A stretch of 64,000 nt of DNA. Source: Acidobacteria bacterium Ga0077534. GTDB lineage: Bacteria; Acidobacteriota; Blastocatellia; Pyrinomonadales; Pyrinomonadaceae. The position numbers and the translations under genes are program-made. Within the stretch, counting starts at the first letter, position 1, and each line of letters starts with the position of its first letter. A model generated the notes under the pieces. The model saw only the letters and a list, made by a program, of their open reading frames with translations. It had not been told where the DNA came from and did not search any database. The stretch lies in assembly GCA_001464455.1 (NCBI GenBank), contig LNEI01000027.1, positions 248,001 to 312,000 of the forward strand. Reading direction: 5' to 3'. Positions 7,931 through 17,447 of the stretch are shown one piece after another.

Positions 7931-10810
7931 TTATATACCCTTTACGATCTCGATCAGCGCTTCGTTGCACCTTTCGCAGACGGTCGGGAAGTCAGCAAAT
8001 TCGCCTACGCGGGTCGAATAGTTCCAACACCGCTCGCATTTTTCGCCGTCGGCCTTTCGGATCTCGACGCTTTGCGCGGCTCCTTCGTGGACCTCTACCT
8101 GCGAAACGATAAAGACATATCGAAGCTGCTCATAGTAATCGAGCAGAAAACGGGTCGTGTCGGAGTCGGTAGTGAGTACCACTTTGGCCTCGAGCGATGA
8201 GCCGATGTGCTTAGCGATGCGGGCCTCCTCGAGAGCCTTGAGTACCTCGTCTTTGATCGCAAAGATGCGTTCCCAATTGGACCGCAGGCTTCCAGCCTGC
8301 GTTTCACTCGCGGGCAGGATGCCCGCGGTCCGGCTTGGAAACTCCGCCATGTGTACCGAAGTTTCGCGTTTTCCCGGAAGATTTTCCCAAGCCTCGTCGG
8401 CGGTGAATGCAAGCAGCGGGGCCATCAGGCGAACGAGTGAGTCGACTACAACGTAAAGAGCCGTTTGCGCCGAGCGCCTGTCAAGACTTTTCGGAGCAAA
8501 GATGTAGAGCCGGTCTTTGATGATGTCGAAATAACGAGCCGACAGCGTGACCGTACAAAAGTTGTACAGAGCGTTATAAGCCGCCTGAAAATCGTACGTT
8601 TCGTAGCCGGCGAGGACGCGCGAGCTCATTTCATCGAGCTGAGCCAAAGCCCAGCGGTCGATCTCGAGCATCGCGGCGTGGTCGACCGAATCCGCTGCCG
8701 GATCAAAACCGTCGAGATTGCCTAGAGCGTAACGAAGCGTGTTTCGCATCTTGCGATACGCATCGACCACCCGCGAAAGGATCTCGTCCGAGCAGCGAAC
8801 ATCCTCGGTATAGTCGACTGCGGCCGCCCACAGTCGAAGAACATCGGCGCCCGATTTGTTAATGATCTCCTGCGGAGCGGTGACGTTGCCGAGGGATTTC
8901 GACTGCTTTTTACCCTCGCCATCGACGACCCAGCCGTGGGTGATGATCTGTTTGTACGGAGCACTATCGTGGGCCGCGATACCGCAGCTTAGGCTCGAAT
9001 TGAACCAACCGCGATATTGATCGCCGCCTTCGAGATAGACATCGGCGGGGAAACGCAGCGTATCGCCGCGAGTTTCAAGCACCGCGACGCAGCTCGACCC
9101 GGAATCGAACCAAACATCGAGAATATCTGTCTCTTTACGAAAATCCGAGCTTCCGCATTCGCACTTAAACCCATCCGGAAGCAGCTCGCTTTCAGGACGC
9201 GCGTACCATGCGTCGGCGGTTTCTTTTGCAAAAATGTCGGCGACATGATCGACGATCTTTGGGTCCGCGACCGATGCATCACATGCCTGGCAATAGAAAA
9301 CGGGTATTGGAACGCCCCACGAACGCTGACGGGAAACGCACCAGTCGGGGCGGCCTTTGAACATATTTGCCATGCGGCCTTCGCCCCATGATGGATGCCA
9401 TTTTACGTTCTTGATCTCATTCAGTGCTTGATTTCGAAGGCCATTTTCAGACGCCTCGCCGTGAAGCTCATCCATCGAGATGAACCACTGAGGAGTCGCT
9501 CGAAAGATCACGGGATTCTTGCACCGCCAGCAGTGCGGATAGCGATGACCGTATTTTTCGACGCTGAGCAGAGCTCCGCTTTCGCGGAGGAATTCGACGA
9601 TCTTCGGGTTTGCCTCAAAGACACTAAGGCCCGCGAAATGCTCGACCTCGGCGATGAATTTGCCTGCCGAATCGACCGGGGCATAAACCTCAAGACCGTA
9701 TTTCTTACCGACCGAAAAGTCGTCCGCCCCATGGCCTGGAGCCGTGTGAACACAGCCAGTACCGGACTTTCCGGCCGTTTTATTCTCATGACGCGCGTCA
9801 AGTTCAACCTCGGCATCTGCCTCGCCTAGCGTGACGTGATCGGCGTTCATTATCAGCGACGTTCGGTCGAGCCAAGCATGTTTTGCTTCGAGCCGGTCGA
9901 GCTTTGAGCCTTTGAAGCGGGCAAGCTCATTGATCGTTTCAAAACCACAAACTTCAGCAAATGACGCTGCCAATTCGGACGCGACGATATACACTGCGCC
10001 ATTGGCTTCAACGGCCGAATAATCGAAATCCGGGTGGACGGTGATGCCAAGATTCGCGGGCAAAGTCCACGGCGTCGTCGTCCAGATGACGACGAAAACA
10101 CTCTTGCCGACGAGGGCTTCATCGATCTCGGCCGGGTCAGATCTGAGCGGAAACTTCACATAGACGGATGGCGAAGTGTGCTCTTTATATTCCACTTCGG
10201 CTTCGGCGAGGGCTGTTTGATCGTGGATGCACCAGTAGACGGGACGCAGGCCTTTGTAGACGAAGCCTCGCTCGAGGAATTTGCCAAACAGGCGAGCCGT
10301 AGACGACTCGTACTCGGCCGACATAGTCAGATACGGATTCTCCCACTCGCCGAGGATGCCGAGGCGCTGAAAATCACGGGTCTGGTTATTCATCGCCGTC
10401 GAAGCATGTTCGCGGCAGATGCGGCGAAAGGTCGCGACCGGCAGGTCGTTCTTATTCTTGCCTTTCTCGTTCAGCTTTCGCTCGACGTGTGTCTCGATCG
10501 GCAGCCCGTGGCAGTCGTATCCTGGTACGTACGGAGCCTCAAAACCCATCATCGACCGAGTCTTTACGACAAAATCCTTGAGGATCTTGTTAAGCGCGGT
10601 TCCGATGTGAATATCCGCGTTCGCATACGGTGGGCCGTCGTGCAGGATGAACTTTTCTCGCCCGGCCCGAGCCTCAAGCACACGCTCATACAGCTTTTCG
10701 TCCTGCCATTTCTTCAAACGCGCAGGTTCCATCTGCCCCAGATTCGCCTTCTGGGCAAAATCTGTTTTGGGCAGGTTTACAGTTTTCTTCAGGTCTAGTT
10801 CTTCACTCAT
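7931..10810 (-). CDS. ileS: Isoleucyl-tRNA synthetase
   Basis: It charges tRNA-Ile with isoleucine in the cytoplasm and edits valine. The class I signature lies in [16 protein letters not shown] (H68-IGT, where HIGH is usual) and the second in residues 635-639, KQSKS, a variant of KMSKS. The large CP1 editing insertion (about 190-400) and the C-terminal zinc site CERCWNYST...CERCNEA are present. At 959 residues it has normal length, apart from about 18 residues (RTAGILPAS...AGSLRS) encoded by an intragenic palindromic repeat between the anticodon-binding and C-terminal parts. A terminator-like hairpin lies only 15 nt before the ATG. The gene heads the ileS - unknown - NTF2 - lspA - lgt run. 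Confidence 0.97.
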   Translation of the reverse strand: MSEELDLKKTVNLPKTDFAQKANLGQMEPARLKKWQDEKLYERVLEARAGREKFILHDGPPYANADIHIGTALNKILKDFVVKTRSMMGFEAPYVPGYDCHGLPIETHVERKLNEKGKNKNDLPVATFRRICREHASTAMNNQTRDFQRLGILGEWENPYLTMSAEYESSTARLFGKFLERGFVYKGLRPVYWCIHDQTALAEAEVEYKEHTSPSVYVKFPLRSDPAEIDEALVGKSVFVVIWTTTPWTLPANLGITVHPDFDYSAVEANGAVYIVASELAASFAEVCGFETINELARFKGSKLDRLEAKHAWLDRTSLIMNADHVTLGEADAEVELDARHENKTAGKSGTGCVHTAPGHGADDFSVGKKYGLEVYAPVDSAGKFIAEVEHFAGLSVFEANPKIVEFLRESGALLSVEKYGHRYPHCWRCKNPVIFRATPQWFISMDELHGEASENGLRNQALNEIKNVKWHPSWGEGRMANMFKGRPDWCVSRQRSWGVPIPVFYCQACDASVADPKIVDHVADIFAKETADAWYARPESELLPDGFKCECGSSDFRKETDILDVWFDSGSSCVAVLETRGDTLRFPADVYLEGGDQYRGWFNSSLSCGIAAHDSAPYKQIITHGWVVDGEGKKQSKSLGNVTAPQEIINKSGADVLRLWAAAVDYTEDVRCSDEILSRVVDAYRKMRNTLRYALGNLDGFDPAADSVDHAAMLEIDRWALAQLDEMSSRVLAGYETYDFQAAYNALYNFCTVTLSARYFDIIKDRLYIFAPKSLDRRSAQTALYVVVDSLVRLMAPLLAFTADEAWENLPGKRETSVHMAEFPSRTAGILPASETQAGSLRSNWERIFAIKDEVLKALEEARIAKHIGSSLEAKVVLTTDSDTTRFLLDYYEQLRYVFIVSQVEVHEGAAQSVEIRKADGEKCERCWNYSTRVGEFADFPTVCERCNEALIEIVKGI
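8279..8331. repeat. Double-hairpin repeat inserted in frame inside ileS
   Basis: Two hairpins lie side by side: CGCAGGC-TTCCA-GCCTGCG (8283-8301) and CGCGGGCA-GGA-TGCCCGCG (8309-8327). The outer ends GGACCGC and GCGGTCC are also complementary. The element is within the C-terminal region of ileS and its translation keeps the frame. It is a repeat family different from those in rluD and lspA. Confidence 0.7.
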
Positions 10811-10825
10811 CGGTATAAATCAAAA

Positions 10826-10857
10826 GGCCCCCGAGCATTTTCGTTAGCTCGGGGACC
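10826..10857 (-). terminator. Terminator-like hairpin in the ileS leader
   Basis: On the minus strand CCCCGAGC pairs with GCTCGGGG around a 10-nt loop (up to 11 bp with one mismatch), followed by CCTTTTGATTT. Only 15 nt separate it from the ileS start codon, which leaves no room for a promoter after it. Transcripts of ileS must therefore cross it, so it may act as an attenuator rather than only as the end of the clpS transcript. Confidence 0.55.
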
Positions 10858-10867
10858 TAAAAAGCAA

Positions 10868-10932
10868 AATTTCGCCATCGCTCAAGCAATGTTGAGCTTC
10901 GATCCCGTGTTGGAGATTATAATTGGCGATGG
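10868..10932 (-). promoter_or_regulatory. Structured clpS-ileS intergenic region with possible ileS promoter
   Basis: Minus-strand segments GCCATCGC and GCGATGGC are complementary over 8 bp, and inside lies the hairpin GCTCAA-CATTGC-TTGAGC. A TATAAT box (about 10914-10919) sits between the arms without a good -35 box. If it is a promoter, the ileS leader would start near 10907 and contain the inner hairpin and then the terminator-like hairpin. No T-box consensus (GGTGG...ACCGCG) is present. Function is unproven. Confidence 0.35.
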
Positions 10933-10956
10933 CCTCCGCATTATTCTGATAATACA

Positions 10957-11274
10957 CTACTCCTCTTCAACCGTACAAAGCAGCGGATATTCTCTCGCCT
11001 TTGCGAGATTTATCGCCTTCTGCGATTTCGTCTGCGCGATCTCGTAGGGGTAAATTCCGGCGACGCCGACGCCCTCGTTGTGCACTTGCAGCATTATCGA
11101 GATGGCCTCGGTCTCGTCGCGGTTGAAGACAAACCGCAGGACAAAGACGACGAATTCCATCGTAGTAAAGTCGTCATTGTGCAGAAGCACCTTGAAGAGT
11201 TTCGGCTTTTCGAGTTTCGGCTTCCTTTCAAGCAAAACATCGCTGCCGCCATCTATGTCGGGAAATTCGGCCAC
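10957..11274 (-). CDS. clpS: ATP-dependent Clp protease adaptor ClpS
   Basis: ClpS hands N-end-rule substrates to the ClpA/ClpC unfoldase. After a charged N-terminal tail, the core begins KPKLFKVLLHNDDFTTMEFV, which carries the N-degron pocket motif HNDD, followed by the conserved helix VHNEGVGVAGIYPYEIAQTK cut at 20 residues. At 105 residues the size is normal. The start is GTG, and a TATAAT box ends only 7 nt before it, so the mRNA may be leaderless. No ClpA gene is adjacent. An Ate-like acyltransferase at 24466-25131 could supply N-degrons, but that link is inference only. Confidence 0.93.
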   Translation of the reverse strand: MAEFPDIDGGSDVLLERKPKLEKPKLFKVLLHNDDFTTMEFVVFVLRFVFNRDETEAISIMLQVHNEGVGVAGIYPYEIAQTKSQKAINLAKAREYPLLCTVEEE

Positions 11275-11281
11275 GAAGAAA

Positions 11282-11311
11282 ATTATAGACTTCGTCGATC
11301 TTTTTTGCTAA
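11282..11311 (-). promoter_or_regulatory. Probable clpS promoter
   Basis: TTAGCA (11306-11311) and TATAAT (11282-11287) are 18 bp apart on the minus strand. The -10 box ends 7 nt before the clpS GTG codon, which predicts a transcript starting at or next to the start codon. Confidence 0.45.
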
Positions 11312-11393
11312 GTTCTTGGTGCGCTGTTTACTTAGTATTCAATTAAGCGGTTTATTCAGGGTCCAATGCTGAAAGCGGGCTCCAATTCGGAGT

Positions 11394-14300
11394 TTGACTA
11401 TTCATCGACTAATGAAGAAAAGATCGTTAACCACCTCCGCGGCAGCGGTTGTTCGTACATTCGCTTTCGATAGTATCGACGAAGTGTTTCGCGCCGTCGG
11501 GCAAAAGCTCCGTGATGGGCTGTCGGGTGATGCTGAGGCGATCTTGCTCGATACCATCGGGCGGTTCGATCATACGCCGGATGATCTCGCCAACCTGACA
11601 CGGCTGCTCGCCTTTACACTCGAAACCGCCGGCCGCTATAAAGAGTCGCTCGAAACCATCAGGCCTTATGAATCCGAGGAAAAACTCGCGCCACTCGGTC
11701 TTGAAACACGCATAAAGGTTACGACCCAACTCGCGATCGCCTACAACAATACCGGTGACCACCCAAAAGCTGCGACTCTCTTAAAGGAAAATCTCGATCG
11801 GGCTGAGCACAACCACCTTAGAAACCTGTTTGGCAGCATAAATATCGGTCTTGCACGTGTTTATCGAAAGCTGGCGGAGTTTCCGATCAGCCGCGATTTT
11901 GCACAAAAGGCCCTTGATCATTTTCGCGACCACGGCGACTGGCTTGGCATGGCCGAGGCTTCGCGTGAGATCGCTAATAGTCTTCATCAGGGCGGCAACA
12001 GCGAAGAAGCCATCGAGCACTTCAAGCACGGGATCGGAATTATCGGCGAGAATAGCGCTCCGTTCATGCTCGGAAAGCTCTATACGGACATGTCCGGTGC
12101 CTACTGGTTCCTTCGTCGACCGCAGGATGGCATCGAATGTCTGGAAAAGTCGATCGAATTTTTTGACCGGACGGCACACGCTCTCAATTCGGTGATCGCG
12201 TACAACAATCTCGGCATAAATCTGGTACTGATCGGCGAATGGAACAAGGCCGAGCGGATGATCCGACGGGCACTGGAGATCGCGGAAAAAGAGGACTATG
12301 TTCACGTTGCCGGAATATATGACTCACTTGGTGAGCTCCACATCCTAAAAGATGATCTGGATGCCGCCGAAAAGTGGCTCGACAAGGCTGTTTCTTTTGC
12401 TGAAGAGCGAAAACATCAATGGTACACGGTCCAATCGATGCGGAACCTTGCCCGGTGCTACCTCGCTCAAGGCCGGTTAAAGAAGGCTGTCCAAAAGGCT
12501 ACTGAGACGATAACTCTTTGTGAGGAGATCGGCGATACTAACTACGCAAACATGGCCGGCCTGGTTCTGGCTGAGGCGTACGCGAATCAGGGCTTGATAG
12601 ACGAATGTGAAAAAGCCCTCACGCGGATAGAGGAAAGCGACCTTAATACGGATTTCTTCGTGCTCGGCAATATTCAGCGGATCCGCGGGATGGCCGCTCT
12701 CGATAGCTCGGATGTCGAGCTAGCTGTTCATCATTTCAGCCGCGGCTTGACGATATTTGAGACGGCTGAAGACGTGTTTCACACTGGCCTGATGCACCAT
12801 CTGCTCGGGGAAAATCTCGAAGTCCGCAATTCGTCGAGGGCGGTGCAGCATTTGGAATCTGCGGCTCAGATCTTTAAGAAGCTCGAGCTGAACGAACGTC
12901 TTGTCCGCATCACACAAGAGCTTCGAAAACTAAGGGCTGAAGCCGCAACCCAGGAAACAAAAACATCTGAAAAGCGTCCTAACTCCGTCGTCTCGCAGCT
13001 TTTGACCGTCCGCCTCGCCGAGGCTACAGCATCGCGGGAACTGCTGTTTCGTGAGCTCGTTTCGGTCCTCCAGCAGGAAAGCAACGCGAAAAAGATCATC
13101 ATCGCCCATTACAACGATCAGAAGCGACTTATCCCATTCATAACTCACGGTATTTCGCCGCAGGATAGCAACGAGATCGTCGTCAAACTAAGCGAAGCGC
13201 AGCACAAGGGGGACGAAAAGAACTTTGCACGCGTTAAAAATCTTGCGGTCTTTAACCTTCGCGGAGCTAACGTAACCCCGCCGGCGGTGGTTTTGATCTA
13301 TCCGCAATCGGGAGCTGTGCTAAACGATCAAAGTTCGCTTGCACCGCTTCTTCGCGTCGTGGAACTTGGGATGGACGTCATTGCTCTTAGGGAAAAGGAC
13401 AAGGCTCGCCCGGCGGAGTCAGAGGCGAAACTTAGCGCTTCGACTGGCGTGATGCCGGGCTTTATTCACTCATCACCCGCGATGACGACGCTCGTTGAGG
13501 AAGTCTATAAGATCCGCTCGTCCGACGTTACCGTGCTCGTCACCGGCGAGTCGGGAACTGGTAAAGAACTTGTTTCGCAGGCGATCCACAAACTGTCGAA
13601 TCGCAAAGATCAGGTCTTCCATCCCTTCAACTGTACAGGCCTGACAAAAGAGCTCGCCGATTCGACGCTGTTCGGTTACAAGAAGGGATCGTTTACGGGA
13701 GCGAACGCGGACAATCCCGGTATCATACGCTCTGCTAATCACGGAACGCTCTTTCTCGACGAGGTCGGCGACCTGCCGCTCGATTTTCAACCAAAACTTC
13801 TTAGATTCTTACAGGAAGGTGAGATACAACCGATCGGCGAAAACCGCCCGATCAAGGTTGATGTGAGAATAATCGCCGCAACGAACGTCTCGCTCGAAGA
13901 AATGGTCGCCAACGGAACGTTTCGAGAAGATCTATATTATCGCCTCAACGTTATCCGTCTCCACGTCCCGCCGCTTCGCGAACGAAGGTCTGAGATACCG
14001 CCGATGGTGAACTACTACATCAACCACTACTCCGAGCGGTTCAATAAACACGATCTGACGATCATGCCGCAGGCGGTGGACATGCTGATGGTCGCCAACT
14101 GGGAGGGGAACGTTCGGGAGCTTTGCAACGAGATCCAGCGAATAGTCGCCCGTGCCGTAGATGGCGAAACGATAACGCCTGACCATCTCTCGCCCGAACT
14201 GAAGCGAAATGCAAAACCGCTGACTCCGTTCGATACAAATTCAAACGTAAAGCCGATCGCCACATATGACGGATCGTTCTCGCCGTTCACTAACATACCA

Positions 14301-14468
14301 ACCGGCGGCACGCTCGAATCGGCCGTCTCGGAACTCGAAATGCAGCTCATTAAGGCCTCGTTAGCCCGCCACAGTTGGAACATATCGCGCGTGGCAAGTG
14401 AGTTAGGCCTGACAAGGCGAGGCTTGTATTTGAAGTTGTCGAGATATGGGATCGCGAAAGCAGCGTGA
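11394..14468 (+). CDS. Sigma-54-dependent activator with TPR and GAF sensory parts
   Basis: This is a transcription activator that opens sigma-54 promoters using ATP. Residues about 50-500 are tetratricopeptide-like helical repeats (for example AIAYNNTGDHPKAATLLKEN). A GAF-like region (about 530-650) follows, then the AAA+ domain: Walker A GESGTGKE near 716, the sigma-54 contact loop GSFTGA near 764 (GAFTGA in most), Walker B GTLFLDEVGDLP, and arginine-finger region REDLYYRLNVIRL. A Fis-type helix-turn-helix closes the protein (SRVASELGLTRRGLYLKL). There is no receiver domain, so the signal is probably sensed through protein partners or the GAF domain. The start is TTG 11394 or ATG 11412; neither has a well-spaced ribosome site. 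Confidence 0.92.
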   Translation: MTIHRLMKKRSLTTSAAAVVRTFAFDSIDEVFRAVGQKLRDGLSGDAEAILLDTIGRFDHTPDDLANLTRLLAFTLETAGRYKESLETIRPYESEEKLAPLGLETRIKVTTQLAIAYNNTGDHPKAATLLKENLDRAEHNHLRNLFGSINIGLARVYRKLAEFPISRDFAQKALDHFRDHGDWLGMAEASREIANSLHQGGNSEEAIEHFKHGIGIIGENSAPFMLGKLYTDMSGAYWFLRRPQDGIECLEKSIEFFDRTAHALNSVIAYNNLGINLVLIGEWNKAERMIRRALEIAEKEDYVHVAGIYDSLGELHILKDDLDAAEKWLDKAVSFAEERKHQWYTVQSMRNLARCYLAQGRLKKAVQKATETITLCEEIGDTNYANMAGLVLAEAYANQGLIDECEKALTRIEESDLNTDFFVLGNIQRIRGMAALDSSDVELAVHHFSRGLTIFETAEDVFHTGLMHHLLGENLEVRNSSRAVQHLESAAQIFKKLELNERLVRITQELRKLRAEAATQETKTSEKRPNSVVSQLLTVRLAEATASRELLFRELVSVLQQESNAKKIIIAHYNDQKRLIPFITHGISPQDSNEIVVKLSEAQHKGDEKNFARVKNLAVFNLRGANVTPPAVVLIYPQSGAVLNDQSSLAPLLRVVELGMDVIALREKDKARPAESEAKLSASTGVMPGFIHSSPAMTTLVEEVYKIRSSDVTVLVTGESGTGKELVSQAIHKLSNRKDQVFHPFNCTGLTKELADSTLFGYKKGSFTGANADNPGIIRSANHGTLFLDEVGDLPLDFQPKLLRFLQEGEIQPIGENRPIKVDVRIIAATNVSLEEMVANGTFREDLYYRLNVIRLHVPPLRERRSEIPPMVNYYINHYSERFNKHDLTIMPQAVDMLMVANWEGNVRELCNEIQRIVARAVDGETITPDHLSPELKRNAKPLTPFDTNSNVKPIATYDGSFSPFTNIPTGGTLESAVSELEMQLIKASLARHSWNISRVASELGLTRRGLYLKLSRYGIAKAA

Positions 14469-14470
14469 GT

Positions 14471-15616
14471 TCAGGGGTTGCTTATCGAACGCAGCTCATC
14501 CACGATCGTCGGCAGAACTTCAACAACTCTCTCAACATCAGATACCTGGTTAAACCTTCCTAGCGAAAATCGTATGGCTCCCATCGTCCGCGAATATGGG
14601 ACATTCATGGCCTGCAAAACGGCGGATGCCGTGTGGCCGTGGGCGTTGCAGGCGGAACCGGTAGATACGTAGATCTCTAGTTCGTTCAACCGGTGGAGGA
14701 TCATTTCGCCGTTTGTATTTTCGAAGCAGATATTTGAGGTGTTAGGAAGGCGTTTTGCCGGGTCAGCGGTTCCGGTAACGTAAGCGTTTGGGATGTTTTG
14801 CAGGATCTCGGTCTCAAGCCGATCTCGCAAAGCTTCTACTGTTTGCATCGGGGTCAGATCTCGTACAAATTCAGCTGCTGCGCCGATCCCGGCGATCTGG
14901 TGAACGGCTTCCGTCCCGGGCCGCAGTCCTCGTTCCTGACTGCCGCCTGTAAACATTGGAGCAATTTCGACGCCATCACGAACGTATAGTACTCCAATAC
15001 CTTTTGGCCCGTGAAACTTGTGTGCAGATAGCGAAAGCAGATCGACGCTCGACTTTTTCAGATCGACCGGGATCTTTCCGACAGCGTTTACGCCATCGAC
15101 GTGAAAGAGAGCGTTCGATCCCGCTTTGACGATCTCCCCGATCTCATTGATCGGGAACAAAATTCCTGTCTCATTATTTGCGAGCATCGTCGAAACGATC
15201 GCGGTGTCGTCGCAGAGTTCAGAACGAAGGGCATCGAGGTCTAGCGATCCCTCCTCGTCAACCTCGACCCAGCTTATCCGCACACCTTGCTTCCCAAGCT
15301 TTTGGCAGAGCTTTCGAATGGCGTCGTGTTCAACCGTCGTGGTGATGACGTGGTTCTTTCCGGTGGCTTCGAGAGCACCGAGGATCGCCCAGTTGTCACT
15401 CTCCGTTCCACAGGACGTAAATACGATCTCGCTGGCCGAGGCCGCGCCGATCAGGCCGGCGACCGAGAGGCGAGCTTCATCGACCATCTTTCTGGCTTCG
15501 ATTCCAAGCGAGTTTGCCGACGACGGGTTGCCAAAAGAGGCATCCAGAGCGGCTCGCATGGCGTCGAAAACCTCGGGTGCCGGCTTCGTGGTCGCATTAT
15601 TATCGAGATAGATCAT
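14471..15616 (-). CDS. Cysteine desulfurase (NifS/IscS family)
   Basis: This PLP enzyme removes sulfur from cysteine for Fe-S cluster or tRNA thiolation. It opens with the family start IYLDNNATTKPAPEV. K200 in SAHKFHGPKG should bind PLP, and C323 in STGSACNAHGH is the persulfide cysteine. At 381 residues it fits group I desulfurases of the NifS/IscS type. No scaffold (IscU/NifU) or regulator gene is adjacent. It converges on the sigma-54 activator with a 2-bp gap. The Fe-S proteins at 35-41 kb are possible clients, but the link is only by proximity. Confidence 0.93.
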   Translation of the reverse strand: MIYLDNNATTKPAPEVFDAMRAALDASFGNPSSANSLGIEARKMVDEARLSVAGLIGAASASEIVFTSCGTESDNWAILGALEATGKNHVITTTVEHDAIRKLCQKLGKQGVRISWVEVDEEGSLDLDALRSELCDDTAIVSTMLANNETGILFPINEIGEIVKAGSNALFHVDGVNAVGKIPVDLKKSSVDLLSLSAHKFHGPKGIGVLYVRDGVEIAPMFTGGSQERGLRPGTEAVHQIAGIGAAAEFVRDLTPMQTVEALRDRLETEILQNIPNAYVTGTADPAKRLPNTSNICFENTNGEMILHRLNELEIYVSTGSACNAHGHTASAVLQAMNVPYSRTMGAIRFSLGRFNQVSDVERVVEVLPTIVDELRSISNP

Positions 15617-15683
15617 GAAATAGTCTCTTTTCGAAACGCCGTCAATTTACCATTTACGGTTTAGCATTTACAATTACGATACC

Positions 15684-17390
15684 TTGGACGCGAGACTTAC
15701 CATAACCGAACCGACCGGCCGCAACTGGCAGACCGATATCGATCTCTCAAAAACGTTCACCATCGGGCGTGCGAAAGAGAATGACATTGTCCTGAACGAT
15801 CGCCGCGTTTCGCGCAAGCACGCGTTTATCCTCGCGGAGAATGGCAGATTCAAGATCGTCGACGGTTTTGTTGAAGGTGGCCAGCTTTTCCGCAGTGTCA
15901 ACCATATCTTCGTGAACGGCGCGATGCGGCTCGAACACATTCTCGAGGAGGGTGATGCCATCCTGATCGGTGAGAGCCGCGTCGAATTTCAGACTATCGA
16001 CCGGGCAAGCGAAACCATCATAACCATCCCACCCACGCAGAATGTCGTTGTCGTTCAGGAAGAGCGTCCTAAAACCGTAAATTTCGACGACGCCCCGCTC
16101 GGCCATACACAGGTAGAAATATCAGTCAACGAGATCATCGGCCGGCGTTCAAACCTGTCCCTGGAAACAGCGACCGCAACACCTGCCGAGATCAAGGAAC
16201 TTCGCCGGAAAGCAAAGGTACTCGAACTGCTGTTTGAGATGGGAAAAACGCTCGGCACTGTGTTCGAGCTCGAAGAGATCTTTGAGAAGGCGACCGAATT
16301 GATCTTTCGCGGAACGCCGGCCGACCGCGTAGTCGCGCTTCTTGCCGAAGAGGGAAAGGACGGAACGATCACGCCAAACGCTCTCTACACGGTCGGTTCG
16401 AAAACGCGTGACGCAAGTTTCGAGAAAATGACTGAGCGTCTCGCCGTCAGCCGGACGATCACCAATAAGGTGATGGCCAATCGTGTTGCGATCCTCTCGC
16501 AGGATGCGAAGACGGATGAGCAATTTCAGGGAGCAGAATCGATCGTTTCGCAAGGCGTTCGCTCGACCATCTGTGCTCCTCTTGTGACGCCGTCAAACGT
16601 ACATGGTGTGATCTACGCGGACAGGCTCGACCCCTTCGCGGCGTTTCTACCGGATCATCTCGAAATGATCAGTGCGATCGCTGCATTGACTGCGGTTACT
16701 GTTGAAACGGTCAAGGCCCATAAACGGCTCGCTCGCGAAGAGGTCGCTCGTGCGAATTACAGCCGCTTCATGCCGGAGTACGTTGTAAAACAATTGCTTG
16801 AGAATCCGGACTCGTTTCGCCTTGGCGGTGCGAATCAGTTGATCACAGTTCTCTTCGCCGATATTCGAGGATTCACAGCGATCTCAGAAAATGAAAATCC
16901 TGAGAATGTTGTTCGTCTTCTGAATCTATATTTTACGGCGATGTCAGAGATCATTTTCGAGCACGGCGGAACACTGGACAAATATATTGGCGACGGTCTC
17001 ATGGCTTTGTTCGGGGCGCCGACTGCGACGCCCGATGACGCGCAGAATGCTCTTAAGGCAGCGGTAGCAATGCAGCGTGAACTCATCGCCCTGAAGCGTA
17101 AACTGAACGAAGAGGGCTTTTCTAGTATCTCGGTCGGCATCGGATTACATACCGGTGTAGCGACGGTAGGATACATTGGCTCAGAGCGGCGTTCAGAATA
17201 TACTGCGATCGGCGATACGGTAAATCTCGCATCGCGGCTTGAGTCCAACACCAAAGGCGGCCAGATCCTTATCAGTGAAGCTACGGCTAGAGCCTCCGGA
17301 AATATTTTCCCCCTCATTCGCCGGGAACCGATGCTGGTGAAGAATAGGCAGCAGCCGGTCGACCTGTATGAGGTAAAATGGTCAGAATAG
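15684..17390 (+). CDS. FHA-GAF-adenylate cyclase (class III)
   Basis: The protein makes cAMP under control of two sensory domains. An N-terminal FHA domain (about 5-100, TIGRAKENDIVLNDRRVSRK) binds phosphothreonine. A GAF domain (about 185-350) follows. The catalytic domain (about 365-545) has FADIRGFTAI and YIGDGLMALFGAP for the metal aspartates, LDKYIGD with the lysine that favours adenine, and TAIGDTVNLASRLE with the transition-state Asn and Arg. The frame has no ATG; TTG at 15684 gives a sensible FHA start. The double cyclic-nucleotide-binding redox protein at 38683-41163 is a possible cAMP target elsewhere in the window. Confidence 0.92.
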   Translation: MDARLTITEPTGRNWQTDIDLSKTFTIGRAKENDIVLNDRRVSRKHAFILAENGRFKIVDGFVEGGQLFRSVNHIFVNGAMRLEHILEEGDAILIGESRVEFQTIDRASETIITIPPTQNVVVVQEERPKTVNFDDAPLGHTQVEISVNEIIGRRSNLSLETATATPAEIKELRRKAKVLELLFEMGKTLGTVFELEEIFEKATELIFRGTPADRVVALLAEEGKDGTITPNALYTVGSKTRDASFEKMTERLAVSRTITNKVMANRVAILSQDAKTDEQFQGAESIVSQGVRSTICAPLVTPSNVHGVIYADRLDPFAAFLPDHLEMISAIAALTAVTVETVKAHKRLAREEVARANYSRFMPEYVVKQLLENPDSFRLGGANQLITVLFADIRGFTAISENENPENVVRLLNLYFTAMSEIIFEHGGTLDKYIGDGLMALFGAPTATPDDAQNALKAAVAMQRELIALKRKLNEEGFSSISVGIGLHTGVATVGYIGSERRSEYTAIGDTVNLASRLESNTKGGQILISEATARASGNIFPLIRREPMLVKNRQQPVDLYEVKWSE

Positions 17391-17392
17391 TC

Positions 17393-17422
17393 TTGGAATG
17401 GCGACTCAATTGAGCATATAAT
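17393..17422 (+). promoter_or_regulatory. Probable promoter of mreB-dacA-ybbR
   Basis: TTGGAA (17393-17398) and TATAAT (17417-17422) are 18 bp apart. The expected start site lies about 19 nt before the mreB ATG. Confidence 0.5.
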
Positions 17423-17447
17423 TCCTTAATCTCTTTGAGCTCGGAAT

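Noticed and set aside
10868-10932. tRNA-like fold between clpS and ileS
   Set aside because: The 8-bp outer arms enclose only about 50 nt with one hairpin; there is no D or T loop (GTTCGA) sequence.
10811-10956. T-box riboswitch before ileS
   Set aside because: The T-box sequence and a stem I specifier arrangement were not found; only a hairpin and short complementary arms are present.
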